Assembly (NCBI RefSeq): GCF_027947595.1
Contig: NZ_CP116257.1
Coordinates: 3,906,001 to 3,970,000, forward strand
Length of the DNA: 64,000 nt
Source of the DNA: Streptomyces lienomycini
GTDB lineage: Bacteria > Actinomycetota > Actinomycetes > Streptomycetales > Streptomycetaceae
Direction of reading: 5' to 3'
The position numbers and the translations under genes were made by a program. The notes beneath the pieces were generated by a model. The model did no database searches, was not told the DNA's origin, and saw nothing but the letters and a program-made list of their open reading frames with translations. Shown piece after piece: positions 26,503 to 34,939 of the stretch. Position 1 is the first letter of the stretch, and every line of letters begins with the position of its first letter.

Positions 26503-27750
26503 ATGACGAACGGGATCACGAGGCGTTCGCTGCGCATCCTCGTCGCCGGCGGCGGCATCACCGGGCATGCGCTGGCCTTCTGGCTCACCCGTGACGGTCA
26601 CCGGGTGACGGTCGTCGAACGCTTCCCGGCGCCGCGTGCCGCAGGTGCGCAGGTCGACCTTCGCGGCCAGGGCATCGAGGCGGTCGCGCGCATGGGACTG
26701 CTGGAAACGGTGCGGGGCCGGCTGGTGGACGAGGCGGGTGTGGCCTTCATCGACTCGCGCGGCAAGCCGAAGGCGACGATCATGGCGAACACCTCCGGCA
26801 GAGGCCGCCAGTCCCTGACTTCTGAGTACGCAATCATGCGCGGCGACCTGGTCCGCATCCTGTACGAGGCGACCAGGAACGACACCGAGTACGTCTTCGG
26901 CAGGAGCGTCGACGGTTTCGTCCAGGACGCAGACCGGGTCACCGCGCACTTCTCGGACGGGACCAGTGACGAGTACGACCTGCTGGTCGGCGCCGACGGG
27001 CAAGGTTCACGCGTCCGCCGGGCCCTGCTGCCGGAAGGCGCGGATCCGTACTGGCGCGTGGGCATCCACATGGCCTACTGGTTCGTGCCGCGTATCGCCT
27101 CGGACAGCAACATCCGTGACACCTACATGGTCCCGGGCGGTCGGCAGATCATGCGGCGCAGCCACAACGCGACCGAGACCCAGGTCTACTTCGTGCTGCG
27201 CGAGGAGTCGGCAAAAGCGTCCGCGATCCACCGCGCTCCCGTCGAGCAACAGCAGAAGTTCTGGGCCGACCGGTTCCGGGACGCCGGATGGCAGACCGGC
27301 CGGTTCATCGAGGGCATGCAGGACAGCCCGTTCTTCTACTCCCAGGAGATCGTCCAGGTGCGCACCGACCGCTGGTACAAGGGCCGGGTGGTCCTGGCGG
27401 GGGACGCCGCGCACTGCGCTTCCCCCTACAGCGGCATGGGAATCTCCGGCGGTCTGGTCGGCGCCTACGTCCTGGCCGGGGAGATCAACCGGCACCCGGA
27501 CGACCTGCCGACCGCGCTGGCCGACTACCAACGAGTCCTGCGGCCCTTCGTCGACGAGATCCAGGACGAGGTCGATCCCCGCATCCTGCGCCTGGGCATG
27601 CCCAAGCATGGGCACGCCATCAGCGCCTTCCAGAATGCCACCGCGCTGGCCTGCTTCTTCCACCTGCCCGACCTGGTCGCGCGGTTCTCCAGGAAGGACC
27701 GCGGCGGTGGCTGGCAGCTGCCCGCCTACGCCGACACGCGCGCCGTCTGA
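26503..27750 (+). CDS. TetX-like FAD-dependent monooxygenase
   Basis: A 415-residue flavoprotein hydroxylase. FAD motifs: GGGITG at 16-21 with acidic E39 after beta-2, ADG at 164-166, and the FAD-ribityl GD motif at 300-301 (VVLAGDAAHCASPYSGMG). This is the group A aromatic hydroxylase fold that includes TetX and many polyketide hydroxylases. ATG 26503 lies 20 bp after a tetO-like site. Paired divergently with a tetR-like gene, it may inactivate a tetracycline-like molecule or serve detoxification; the substrate is not proven by sequence. Confidence 0.9.
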   Translation: MTNGITRRSLRILVAGGGITGHALAFWLTRDGHRVTVVERFPAPRAAGAQVDLRGQGIEAVARMGLLETVRGRLVDEAGVAFIDSRGKPKATIMANTSGRGRQSLTSEYAIMRGDLVRILYEATRNDTEYVFGRSVDGFVQDADRVTAHFSDGTSDEYDLLVGADGQGSRVRRALLPEGADPYWRVGIHMAYWFVPRIASDSNIRDTYMVPGGRQIMRRSHNATETQVYFVLREESAKASAIHRAPVEQQQKFWADRFRDAGWQTGRFIEGMQDSPFFYSQEIVQVRTDRWYKGRVVLAGDAAHCASPYSGMGISGGLVGAYVLAGEINRHPDDLPTALADYQRVLRPFVDEIQDEVDPRILRLGMPKHGHAISAFQNATALACFFHLPDLVARFSRKDRGGGWQLPAYADTRAV

Positions 27751-27911
27751 GCCGCCCCGCCCTGCGGCGCAGGAGCGCGGACCGGCGAGGTGACGCGGAC
27801 CGGTCAGTGGGCGGGGGCGGCCCTGTGCCGCTCTTCCGCGGGCGGCGGCGCCCCCGGACGGCTGTGTACGGACCGCGGACCGGCGCGGTGCACAGGGGTG
27901 AACAGCTCCTT

Positions 27912-29426
27912 TCAGCCGGGCGCACCCGCCCACGCGGTCAGTGCCTGGACCCGCTCGTCACGGCGTACTCCGCAGTCGGTGGTACGGGTGGCCCAGGCGA
28001 CGTGGCCGTCGGGACGGACGAGAACCTCGATCACACCGTCGAGGTCGGCGTGTTCGTCGTACTGGTTCGCGGTGACGGCTGTGACCCGCGGGTCCCAGCC
28101 CGCGTCGACGGACTCCCGAAGGGCAGGGTCCCCGGCCAGGGACAGCAGAACGAAGCGGCCCTGGGTGAGCAGTTCGTACACTCGCGTCGCCTCCGCACCG
28201 GCGGTGGTCAGCCCGACGTCGGGCATACGGCGCCCCACCAACGGATCGGCGCCCGCGGCGGGCGGCGGGTAGCTGGTGCCGAGCGCGGAGACCTGGTCGG
28301 CGAGTCGGCGGTTGACCTCCGTCATGCCCAGCAGCTGGTCGAGGAGTGTGCGCAGGGCCGCGGCCGGGCGCTGGTACTGCGCGACCAGTGTCAGCTCCGC
28401 CAGCAGGGTCTGGACCTCGGTGTTCTCGGTCACCGACTGGCCGACCGGCCGGCGTTCCGCGTCGTAACTGTCGAGCAGTCCGGGCGGGGCCCAGCCGTGC
28501 ACCGCGGCGGCCAGCTTCCACCCCAGGTTCATGGCGTCCTGGAGCCCGGTGTTGAGCCCCTGGCCGGCTGCGGGGAAGTGGATGTGGGCGGCGTCGCCCG
28601 CCACCAGGACGCGTCCCGCGCGGTAACGCTCCGCGAGCCGGGTGGCGTTGCCGAAGCGCGACAGCCAGCGAGGCTCGGCGATCCCGTAGTCGGAGCCGGT
28701 GATCCGGGCCAGTGACGTACGGAACTCCTCCAGCGTCACGGGCTCCCTGGCCGGCACGCGTATCCGCTCCGGGTCCAGGTAGACCAAACGGGTGACCCCT
28801 CCCTCCAGCGGCGCGACGATCACGCCGCCGGCCCGTGCCGCATCAAGGGCACCGGGCTGTGGGTCGACGACCGCGAAGTCGCCGAGTACCCCGGTCAGGG
28901 TCTCGTCGGTGCCGGGGAAGCCGATCTCCGCGGCCTGCCGCACGACGCTGCGCCCGCCGTCACACCCGACCGCGTAGAGGCAACGGACGGTCTCCGTGCC
29001 GCCGCCGGGGATACGCACCTCCACCCCGACCCCGTCGTCGTCCTGGCTCAGGCCGAGGACCTCGTGCCCCCGGCCGATCTCCACTCCGAGCTCGCGCGCC
29101 CGCTCCTCGAGGACCGCCTCGGTGCGCGCCTGGGCCAGGAAGAGGGTGTAGCCGTGCCGGGAGTCGAGGGCGCTGAAGTCCAGCCGGGTGCGCAGGCCCG
29201 CGAAGTGCCAGCCCGGCACGGTGCGGCCGAGCGGAAGGAACCGGTCGAGCAGCCCTCGCTGGTCCATCAGTTCAACGCTGCGCGGGTGCAGGCTCAGCGC
29301 CCGCGAATCGCGCTGCGGTTCGGTGCGGCGCTCCAGGATACGAGTCCGTACGCCCGCCAGTGTCAGCTCGCACGCGAGCATCAGCCCGGTCGGTCCCGCG
29401 CCCACGATGATCACATCGGTGTCCAT
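27912..29426 (-). CDS. FAD-dependent aromatic hydroxylase (polyketide/rifampicin monooxygenase type)
   Basis: A 504-residue group A flavin monooxygenase with GAGPTG at 9-14, the DG motif (CDGGRS, about 154-159) and GD motif (VAGDAAHIHFPAAGQGLNTG). It has the long C-terminal thioredoxin-like domain (FVLLSLAGDPALRESV to DGHVAWA) typical of polyketide hydroxylases and rifampicin monooxygenases. A strong AAGGAGGG precedes ATG 29426. It is divergent from a TetR gene with a perfect 32-bp palindrome between them. Probable detoxification or tailoring enzyme. Confidence 0.9.
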   Translation of the reverse strand: MDTDVIIVGAGPTGLMLACELTLAGVRTRILERRTEPQRDSRALSLHPRSVELMDQRGLLDRFLPLGRTVPGWHFAGLRTRLDFSALDSRHGYTLFLAQARTEAVLEERARELGVEIGRGHEVLGLSQDDDGVGVEVRIPGGGTETVRCLYAVGCDGGRSVVRQAAEIGFPGTDETLTGVLGDFAVVDPQPGALDAARAGGVIVAPLEGGVTRLVYLDPERIRVPAREPVTLEEFRTSLARITGSDYGIAEPRWLSRFGNATRLAERYRAGRVLVAGDAAHIHFPAAGQGLNTGLQDAMNLGWKLAAAVHGWAPPGLLDSYDAERRPVGQSVTENTEVQTLLAELTLVAQYQRPAAALRTLLDQLLGMTEVNRRLADQVSALGTSYPPPAAGADPLVGRRMPDVGLTTAGAEATRVYELLTQGRFVLLSLAGDPALRESVDAGWDPRVTAVTANQYDEHADLDGVIEVLVRPDGHVAWATRTTDCGVRRDERVQALTAWAGAPG

Positions 29427-29446
29427 CGGAGATGCCCTCCTTAATT

Positions 29447-29478
29447 AGTGAACAACGTTCACGTGAACGTTGTTCACT
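29447..29478. promoter_or_regulatory. Perfect 32-bp palindromic operator
   Basis: AGTGAACAACGTTCAC (29447-29462) is followed immediately by its exact reverse complement (29463-29478). It can equally be read as two adjacent GTGAACAACGTTCAC-like sites. It lies in the divergent promoter gap. TATACT at 29478-29483 overlaps its edge and lies only 7 bp before the TetR ATG, suggesting a leaderless message. Confidence 0.85.
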
Positions 29479-29490
29479 ATACTGGCGGCC

Positions 29491-30156
29491 ATGAACTCCT
29501 CGTCAAGCCCAAACAGAGGCCGACCTGCTCGACTCAACCAGGAACGCACCCTCCAGACCGCCCTCGACCTGCTGAACGAGTCCGGCCTCGACGCGCTGAC
29601 CATGCGCCGGCTTGCCGATGCACTGGGCGTCCAGGCCGGCGCGCTGTACCGCTACTTCGCGACCAAACATGACCTGCTCACCGCGATGGCGGAACGCATG
29701 CTCGACGGCGTCGCCGACGCCGCCGGGCCGACGACGGACAGCGACTGGAGCGAGAAGGCGGCGGACCTCATCCGCGCGCTGCGTACAGCCCTGCTCGCCC
29801 ACCGCGACGGCGCACGTGTCTTCGCCGGCACCCACCCGACCGGCCCGAACACCCTGGGCTTCTCCGAACGCCTCATCGGCGTGCTGCGCGAGGCGGGCTT
29901 CAGCGACAGCGAAGCGGCGCGGGCGCTTTACACGGTGGCCAACTTCACCGTCGGCCACACTTTGGAGGAACAGGCCGCCCACTACCCAGGGGACGAGGAG
30001 CCCACCGATGCGGGGGCCCTGCACGAGGCAGTAGCGGCAGGGGCGTATCCCCATCTCGCCGCCACCCTGCCGGTACTCGCCGGCACGGACTTCACGACGA
30101 ACTTCGAGTTCGGCCTGCGACTGCTCCTGGACGGACTGCGCGCCCTCCAGCACTGA
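29491..30156 (+). CDS. TetR family repressor
   Basis: A 221-residue repressor. HTH at ~34-60 (LTMRRLADALGVQAGALYRY) and a TetR_C-like ligand domain (SDWSEKAADLIRALRTALLA, HRDGARVFAGTHPTGPNTLG). ATG 29491 (MNSSSSPNRGRPAR) was chosen because a -10-like TATACT lies at 29478-29483, which makes a leaderless transcript likely. The 32-bp palindrome upstream is its probable operator, and the divergent monooxygenase its target. Confidence 0.9.
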   Translation: MNSSSSPNRGRPARLNQERTLQTALDLLNESGLDALTMRRLADALGVQAGALYRYFATKHDLLTAMAERMLDGVADAAGPTTDSDWSEKAADLIRALRTALLAHRDGARVFAGTHPTGPNTLGFSERLIGVLREAGFSDSEAARALYTVANFTVGHTLEEQAAHYPGDEEPTDAGALHEAVAAGAYPHLAATLPVLAGTDFTTNFEFGLRLLLDGLRALQH

Positions 30157-30590
30157 GCCGGACGAGCCGGATAGCGCTCGGAGGGGTTGGCCGGTGTGCT
30201 GAGTCCTTGCTGGCCTGAGGTGTTGTCGGTTCGCTGAGAAGTCGGATGGTCGGTTATGGCGAGATGGGCGGGGGTTTGAACTGGGGTTGTGCGTACTGTG
30301 GCGGGGTGGGCTGTAGGTAGTGCCAGCGTGTAATGGCTGGGTTGGTGTTTCGGCTGGTCAGCGCCGTCTTGTCAGGCCGGTGGGTGGGGGATAGCGGCTG
30401 CGGGTGGGGCGTCTGTGTTGTTCAGCGAGGTGGTCGAGTCGTACGGCGTCGAGGGCGGCGCGTCCGGCGAGCTGGGCGCCACGGGTGCGTGCCGGTGAAC
30501 CGTGGGGCGTCGTCGGTGACGTTGACGCCGGTGTAGATGAAGGTTGCGGGTAGGGGTTGCCCGTAACCGGTGCCTCGGGGTGGAGGTCAG
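30157..30590. other. G/T-rich non-coding stretch
   Basis: About 430 bp with strong G and T bias on the plus strand and no convincing protein frame. One minus-strand frame gives PLPATFIYTGVNVTDDAPRF but no family is recognised. It probably belongs to the IS21-type relic beside it. Confidence 0.35.
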
Positions 30591-30591
30591 T

Positions 30592-30725
30592 TCAAGGGCA
30601 CCACTCCCTTGTCGGCGAGGGCGTCGGCGAGGCGATGCGAGACGCCGGAGGTGGTGACGAGGTGAGCGTGGTGCATGAGGCGATCGGTGCTGGCCCCGGC
30701 AAGATTCTTGGGCATGATCGTGTCG
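30592..30725 (-). pseudogene. IstB-like ATP-binding protein (IS21 family), C-terminal relic
   Basis: The minus-strand frame FDTIMPKNLAGASTDRLMHH, then AHLVTTSGVSHRLADAL and KGVVPLN ends as IstB helpers do. The ATPase domain with Walker motifs is missing. Confidence 0.6.
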
Positions 30726-30754
30726 AAGCAGCCAGTTTCGGGCCGTTGGCCCGG

Positions 30755-30959
30755 TTGAGGCGCGTTCTTCGGCGATCTGCCCGGTCATCCGTTCAAGGAC
30801 GCGTTCGGCGACGGCGAGTTCGTCCCACTCGGTCCGCACTTCGGCCAGCTGATTGCCCAACTGGGCTTCGAGTGCGTCCAGTTCCGCAAGGCGCGCGGTG
30901 ATCCCTTCCAGCAGTTCGGGATCCGCCGCTCGCGTTCCCCGCCTGATTCGGTCTTGCAC
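30755..30959 (-). pseudogene. Coiled-coil fragment of IS-accessory type
   Basis: About 68 residues (DPELLEGITARLAELDALEA, then QLGNQLAEVRTEWDELAVAE) form a heptad-rich helix, similar in style to the N-terminal coiled coil of the accessory gene at 38674. It continues without break into out-of-frame IstB sequence. Low certainty. Confidence 0.35.
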
Positions 30960-31014
30960 GAGCCACGTGGGATCGCCCGCCCGGCGCCGTTGAGATGCCA
31001 GGCTGTGCTCGGTG

Positions 31015-31398
31015 TCAGGGCGGGGTGACTGCCCGCATGACGTCGTGCCAGGCAGTGGCGTCGAAGATGAGGCGGATGGTGTCGATCCGGCCGTCCGTGA
31101 AGTGAAAGTGTTCGGCTGTGCGCTGGGTTCCGATGGCCGAGACCGAGGTGTGGACGTCGTAGAGCAGGATGGCTTCGCTCTCGCCGTACAGTTCGCTGAT
31201 CAGATCGACGCCGCTCACGATCCCCAGGAACGAGTCCAGCCCGCTGAGGTGGTGGTGCGGGCTGTCGGAAGTCAGCAGGGGGCTCTGGAAGTGGAAGGGC
31301 TCAGCAAGGGTTCGAACGGCGGCAGGGATGTCGCCGCGGAACCGGGCCTGGTGGTAGGCGCGGACGGTGGCGCGCGTCGTGGGCGCGGCCCTTGTCAT
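31015..31398 (-). CDS. NTF2-like (SnoaL-type) protein
   Basis: A 127-residue protein with the cone-shaped NTF2/SnoaL pattern: helix TVRAYHQARFRGDIPAAVRT, then LAEPFHFQSPL, FLGIVSGVDLI, and strands IGTQRTAEHFHFTDGRIDTI. Such domains bind or cyclise small hydrophobic molecules. Its ATG at 31398 overlaps the stop of the MarR gene (ATGA), so the two are co-transcribed and co-translated. The ligand is unknown. Confidence 0.8.
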   Translation of the reverse strand: MTRAAPTTRATVRAYHQARFRGDIPAAVRTLAEPFHFQSPLLTSDSPHHHLSGLDSFLGIVSGVDLISELYGESEAILLYDVHTSVSAIGTQRTAEHFHFTDGRIDTIRLIFDATAWHDVMRAVTPP

Positions 31399-31967
31399 GC
31401 GGGGATGTTTCTTTCGGTAGCAGTGAGGTGGGTGGCGATGCGCTGCTGGTTCTGAACGAGGCGCAGGCAAAGGTGGCGGAGCTGGTGGAGTTCGGTGTCG
31501 GTGAATCCGTGGAACAGCGCCGCCATCGCCCTCTGCGTCGGCGCTCGGAAGTCGTCCAGCCACGTCAGGCCGGCGGGGGTGATACGGGCGACGACGGATC
31601 GGCGGTCTGCGGGGTCGGGGTCGCGCCGGACGAGTCCTTGGCATTCGAGCGTGTCGACTAGGCCGGTGGCGTTGCGGGCAGTCATGCCCGCGGAGCGTGC
31701 GAGGTCGCCGAGATGCGCACCGGCCGTCCCGAGAGTGCGCAGGCGGATCAGGACGTCGACGGCTCCAGTGCTGAGGCCACGGCCTTCTGAGCCGTGTGCG
31801 CGAAGCCGCTCGACGGACCTGTGCGCAGCGCGCGCGGCAGCCGCCGTCTCCAGACGGAGGATGTCGCCTCCCGCCGTGAACTCGGCCATCGACGCGCGGA
31901 CTTGGGGATCATGGAGCAGCCCGTCCGCGTCGCAGGCGAGCTCGGCCAAATTAGTTACGTGCTTCAT
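31395..31967 (-). CDS. MarR family transcriptional regulator
   Basis: A 190-residue MarR protein with an extended N-terminus. Winged HTH: LGDLARSAGMTARNATGLVD then TLECQGLVRRDPDPADRRSV (the wing with DxRS). It is the first gene of a two-gene operon with the NTF2-like protein. A near-perfect palindrome covers its start codon, which points to autoregulation; little or no leader is left. Confidence 0.88.
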   Translation of the reverse strand: MKHVTNLAELACDADGLLHDPQVRASMAEFTAGGDILRLETAAAARAAHRSVERLRAHGSEGRGLSTGAVDVLIRLRTLGTAGAHLGDLARSAGMTARNATGLVDTLECQGLVRRDPDPADRRSVVARITPAGLTWLDDFRAPTQRAMAALFHGFTDTELHQLRHLCLRLVQNQQRIATHLTATERNIPA

Positions 31968-31977
31968 AATGAAGTAC
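31959..31977. promoter_or_regulatory. MarR operator candidate over the start codon
   Basis: GTGCTTCATAATGAAGTAC, a palindrome with CTTCAT-A-ATGAAG core and one mismatched outer pair. It contains the marR-like start codon (31965-31967). Confidence 0.6.
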
Positions 31978-32144
31978 TACCGAATACCGTCCGGTCCAGT
32001 CAAGGCGGGGGAGGTATCCGGGGCGGCGCCCGACCGCAGGCGGCCGACACGCTCCCTGGCCTGGAACCAAGGTGAGCAGGCCCGGAGAGCGACAGTGCAC
32101 GGCTCCGCGCCGTCGGGTGACGGCGCACCAGTTCTGAGGCCGTC

Positions 32145-33065
32145 TCAGGGCTCCGCGGTCCGTCCGTAGCGCGGTGCGCTGTCGTCGTCGAGCGCCGACA
32201 GGAAGCCGTCCAGGGTGGTGGTGACCTCGTCAAGGCTGCGGGCGCTGAAGAGTACTGGCTGGTACCCGGAGATGTCGTACTTGGTGGCCAGCATTGCGCG
32301 GATGTCCAGTGGACGGATCCGGGCCTGCCGCAGGCGGCAGATCTCCCCGGCGGAGGAGAGCAGAGCTGCCCCGTATGCCTTGGGTATGCCTGCCTCGTCG
32401 AGGATTCCGTACTCCAAAGTGAACCAGTACACGTCGCTGATCATCTGGAGGACGTCCTTGTTCTGGACGCGCATGGCCGCGTCGCCGATCAGCCGGTAGA
32501 CGTCGGCGAAGGCGGGCGAGGCCAGGTGGATTCCGTGACCGAAGACGTCATGGATGATGTCCGGTTCGGGGGTGAACATCGGTACGGCCGGGTGGCGGAC
32601 GAATTGCACGGCGTGGAAGTAGCCGTCGGCCATCGACCCCAGGAACCTCTTGTTGCCGACCACACCGCCCGCGACGGTGAAGTCGAAGCCCGTCAGCGCG
32701 CGCAGGTGCAGCCCGACTTCGGCGTGCTGCGGGATGTGGTCCGCCGGAACGGGCGCCTGTTCACGGGCGTCGAGGGCGGCACGGCAAGCATGCTCACGTT
32801 GGGCGTTCCAGAGCCGCTGGTGGACGGTCCGCCAGGTCCGGTGCTCGGCCTCGGTGTAGTCCACTCGTGGGGAGGGGGCACCGACCCGGTGTCCGCGGGC
32901 CAGCGAAGCGATGGCCCGACGCCGCAGCAGGTAGCGGGGGTCACTGAGGCCAGGGTGCTTGGCGGCCGCGTCGAGCCGGCCGTCGGTCGCGATCGGCGTA
33001 CGCACGTGATTCTCTCTCACAAACCCGATTCTTTCGGTCGGCGCGCAGCCGGAGCACCCGGACAC
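32145..33065 (-). CDS. Aromatic amino acid hydroxylase (phenylalanine 4-monooxygenase-like)
   Basis: A 306-residue (or about 290) pterin-dependent non-heme iron hydroxylase. The iron triad is visible: H172 and H177 in HDVFGH and E218 in WFTLEYG. Flanking blocks (TGFDFTVAGGVVGNKRFLGS, FTPEPDIIHDVFGHG, ISDVYWFTLEYGILDEAGIP) are classical. It converts an aromatic amino acid, most likely Phe to Tyr, using tetrahydropterin. The start is uncertain: ATG 33065 gives a Cys-rich leader, while a GTG 15 codons later gives a more usual N-terminus. No pathway genes adjoin. Confidence 0.9.
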   Translation of the reverse strand: MSGCSGCAPTERIGFVRENHVRTPIATDGRLDAAAKHPGLSDPRYLLRRRAIASLARGHRVGAPSPRVDYTEAEHRTWRTVHQRLWNAQREHACRAALDAREQAPVPADHIPQHAEVGLHLRALTGFDFTVAGGVVGNKRFLGSMADGYFHAVQFVRHPAVPMFTPEPDIIHDVFGHGIHLASPAFADVYRLIGDAAMRVQNKDVLQMISDVYWFTLEYGILDEAGIPKAYGAALLSSAGEICRLRQARIRPLDIRAMLATKYDISGYQPVLFSARSLDEVTTTLDGFLSALDDDSAPRYGRTAEP

Positions 33066-33312
33066 GCCTGCCCCAGTGGTGCGTCATCCACGCGCCGCTC
33101 GGGTCACCCAGCCGCCCCGAAGCAGTCGAGGCCGCGCACGCCGACTTCGCCGCCCTCCAGACCGTGCGCGTTCGCTCGCTGGGCCGGCTGGCCCTGGCCG
33201 GGGTCGTTCACGGGGCTGGCTGGCCGGCACTGCGCGGTTGCCCTGCCCGGAGACCGGGACGTGATGCGGAGACCGGCCGAAGGGGATAGAGGGACATCGG
33301 CAAGGAGCTGTC

Positions 33313-33685
33313 ATGACGAGCAAGCTGGAGACCTACTCCGATCAGGACGCGGCGAAGAAGGGCCTGGAGGGGAAGGGTTACGTAGGCCCTGGGCGAGTCA
33401 CCGCGTCGGGCCAGGCGCTGAATCAGGCGTACAACGGCCAAGGGAAGAACAGTGGGACCCATGTCGTCGACGGCGAGCAGCGGCAGGTCTTCCCACGCCA
33501 GTGCCGGCAAAGCCGGTACAAACGCGAGCGTCACTGTCTTCTACTACCCCAAGGAGCCTTCCAGCAGCTTCCACCTGGTGGCCTTGGGCGTGCACGCCAG
33601 CGCCGACCTGTACAAGATCGGCAAGGAGCTGGCCCAGGACCAGGCCCCGTTCCAGAAGAAGACGGTCGGGCCCGAGGGACGGTGA
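33313..33685 (+). pseudogene. Hypothetical protein interrupted by a frameshift
   Basis: ATG 33313 follows AAGGAG and starts MTSKLETYSDQDAAKKGLEG with a Lys/Gly-rich region. Near 33480 the sensible reading moves to another frame (SSHASAGKAGTNASVTVFYY, then SFHLVALGVHASADLYKIGK) and ends at 33683-33685. Joined, it would be a small soluble protein of about 120 residues of unknown family. The indel could be biological or a sequencing error. Confidence 0.5.
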
Positions 33686-34033
33686 GGCCGCGTCCTCGAG
33701 GGCCGCGGTCAGCACCTCCTCCTGGGCGAGGAGGAACCGACCTGGCCGGCCGCGGAAGGCCGGTCGTCGATGAGGCCGACGGCCTCCGCCGAACCACTAC
33801 GGTCGTGTGGGGCCCTCGCCTCGTGCCACGACGTCCTAATACGCTCGGCGGCGGGGCGTCAGGGGCATCCGTCGCGGCGGACACTGAGCCGTCGGCGCGG
33901 CAGCGCCTGCCGACGAGACCCAGGTGCGTCAAGAACTGCGCCCGTCACACCATGCCGATCGGGGGAATCGGACGGGGCACGGGATTGCGGAGGGCACTTG
34001 GCAGGAAGGACGCCGAGGTAATGCAACTCGGGA
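33686..34033. other. Intergenic region before the composite transposon
   Basis: About 350 bp with no gene, RNA or repeat recognised. It ends at the TAA directly flanking the left IS copy. Confidence 0.35.
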
Positions 34034-34036
34034 TAA

Positions 34037-34921
34037 GAGGTCCTAACAGAAGTTGTTGATCATGTGACTTTCGGCTTGGGTGGTCGTTGGTCCGTTCGTG
34101 GGGAAACGACAGTCGCGGCCCTGGGTCGTGTCGGATGAACTGTGGTCGCTCATCGAGCCGTTGCTGCCCGTGCCGGGTCCGAAGCTGGTGGAGGGCAGGC
34201 CGCGGGTCCCGGACCGGCAGGCACTGTGCGGGATCCTGTTCGTGCTGCACACCGGCATCCAGTGGGAGTACCTGCCCCAGGAGCTGGGCTTCGGCTCGGG
34301 GATGACGTGCTGGCGGCGCCTGGCCGCCTGGAACGAAGCCGGCGTGTGGGACGGACTGCACCTGGTGCTGCTGCAGAGGCTGCGGGCCGCGAAGAAGCTC
34401 GACTGGTCCCGGGCGGTGATCGACTCCTCCCACGTACGGGCCGCTCGGCGCGGCCCAAAAGCGGGCCCAGCCCGGTCGACCGCGCACGACCGGGCAGCAA
34501 GCACCACGTCCTCACCGACGGCCAGGGCATCCCGCTCGCGGTGTCGCTGACCGGCGGAAACCGCAACGACGTCACCCAGCTGCTGCCGCTGCTGGACAAG
34601 GTTCCGGCCGTGGCCGGCGTCGTCGGCCGGCCCAGACACCGGCCAGACGCACTCCTCGCCGACCGCGGCTACGACCACGACAAGTACCGCCGCCTGCTGC
34701 GACAGCGCGGGATCCGACCGGTCATCGCCGAACGAGGCGTCGAACACGGCTCCGGCCTGGGCGTCTTCCGCTACGTGATCGAGCGCACGATCGCCTGGCT
34801 GCACGGCTTCCGCCGACTGCGAATCCGCTGGGAACGACGCGACGACATCCACGAAGCCTTCCTCGGACTCGCCACCTGCCTCATCACCCACCGCCACGTC
34901 CAACGCCTTTGTTAGGACCTC
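34037..34921 (+). mobile_element. IS5-family element, copy 1 (885 bp)
   Basis: Terminal inverted repeats GAGGTCCTAACAGAAG (left) and, inverted, GAGGTCCTAACAAAGG (right). Flanked on both sides by TAA, consistent with a 3-bp target duplication. It carries one transposase in two overlapping frames. Confidence 0.9.
34080..34915 (+). CDS. IS5-family transposase made by -1 frameshift (copy 1)
   Basis: The first frame (GTG 34080) encodes the N-terminal region (SDELWSLIEPLLPVPGPKLV, GSGMTCWRRLAAWNEAGVWD, VIDSSHVRAA with the first catalytic Asp). The second frame supplies the rest (SKHHVLTDGQGIPLAVSLTG, DALLADRGYDHDKYRRLL with the second Asp, GVFRYVIERTIAWLHGFRRL with the Glu). They overlap at CCCAAAA (34454-34460), an ideal X_XXY_YYZ slippery heptamer read as C_CCA_AAA in the first frame. 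IS5/IS427-type elements use such frameshifts. Confidence 0.85.
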
Positions 34922-34939
34922 TAAGTGAGGTGTCTGAGC

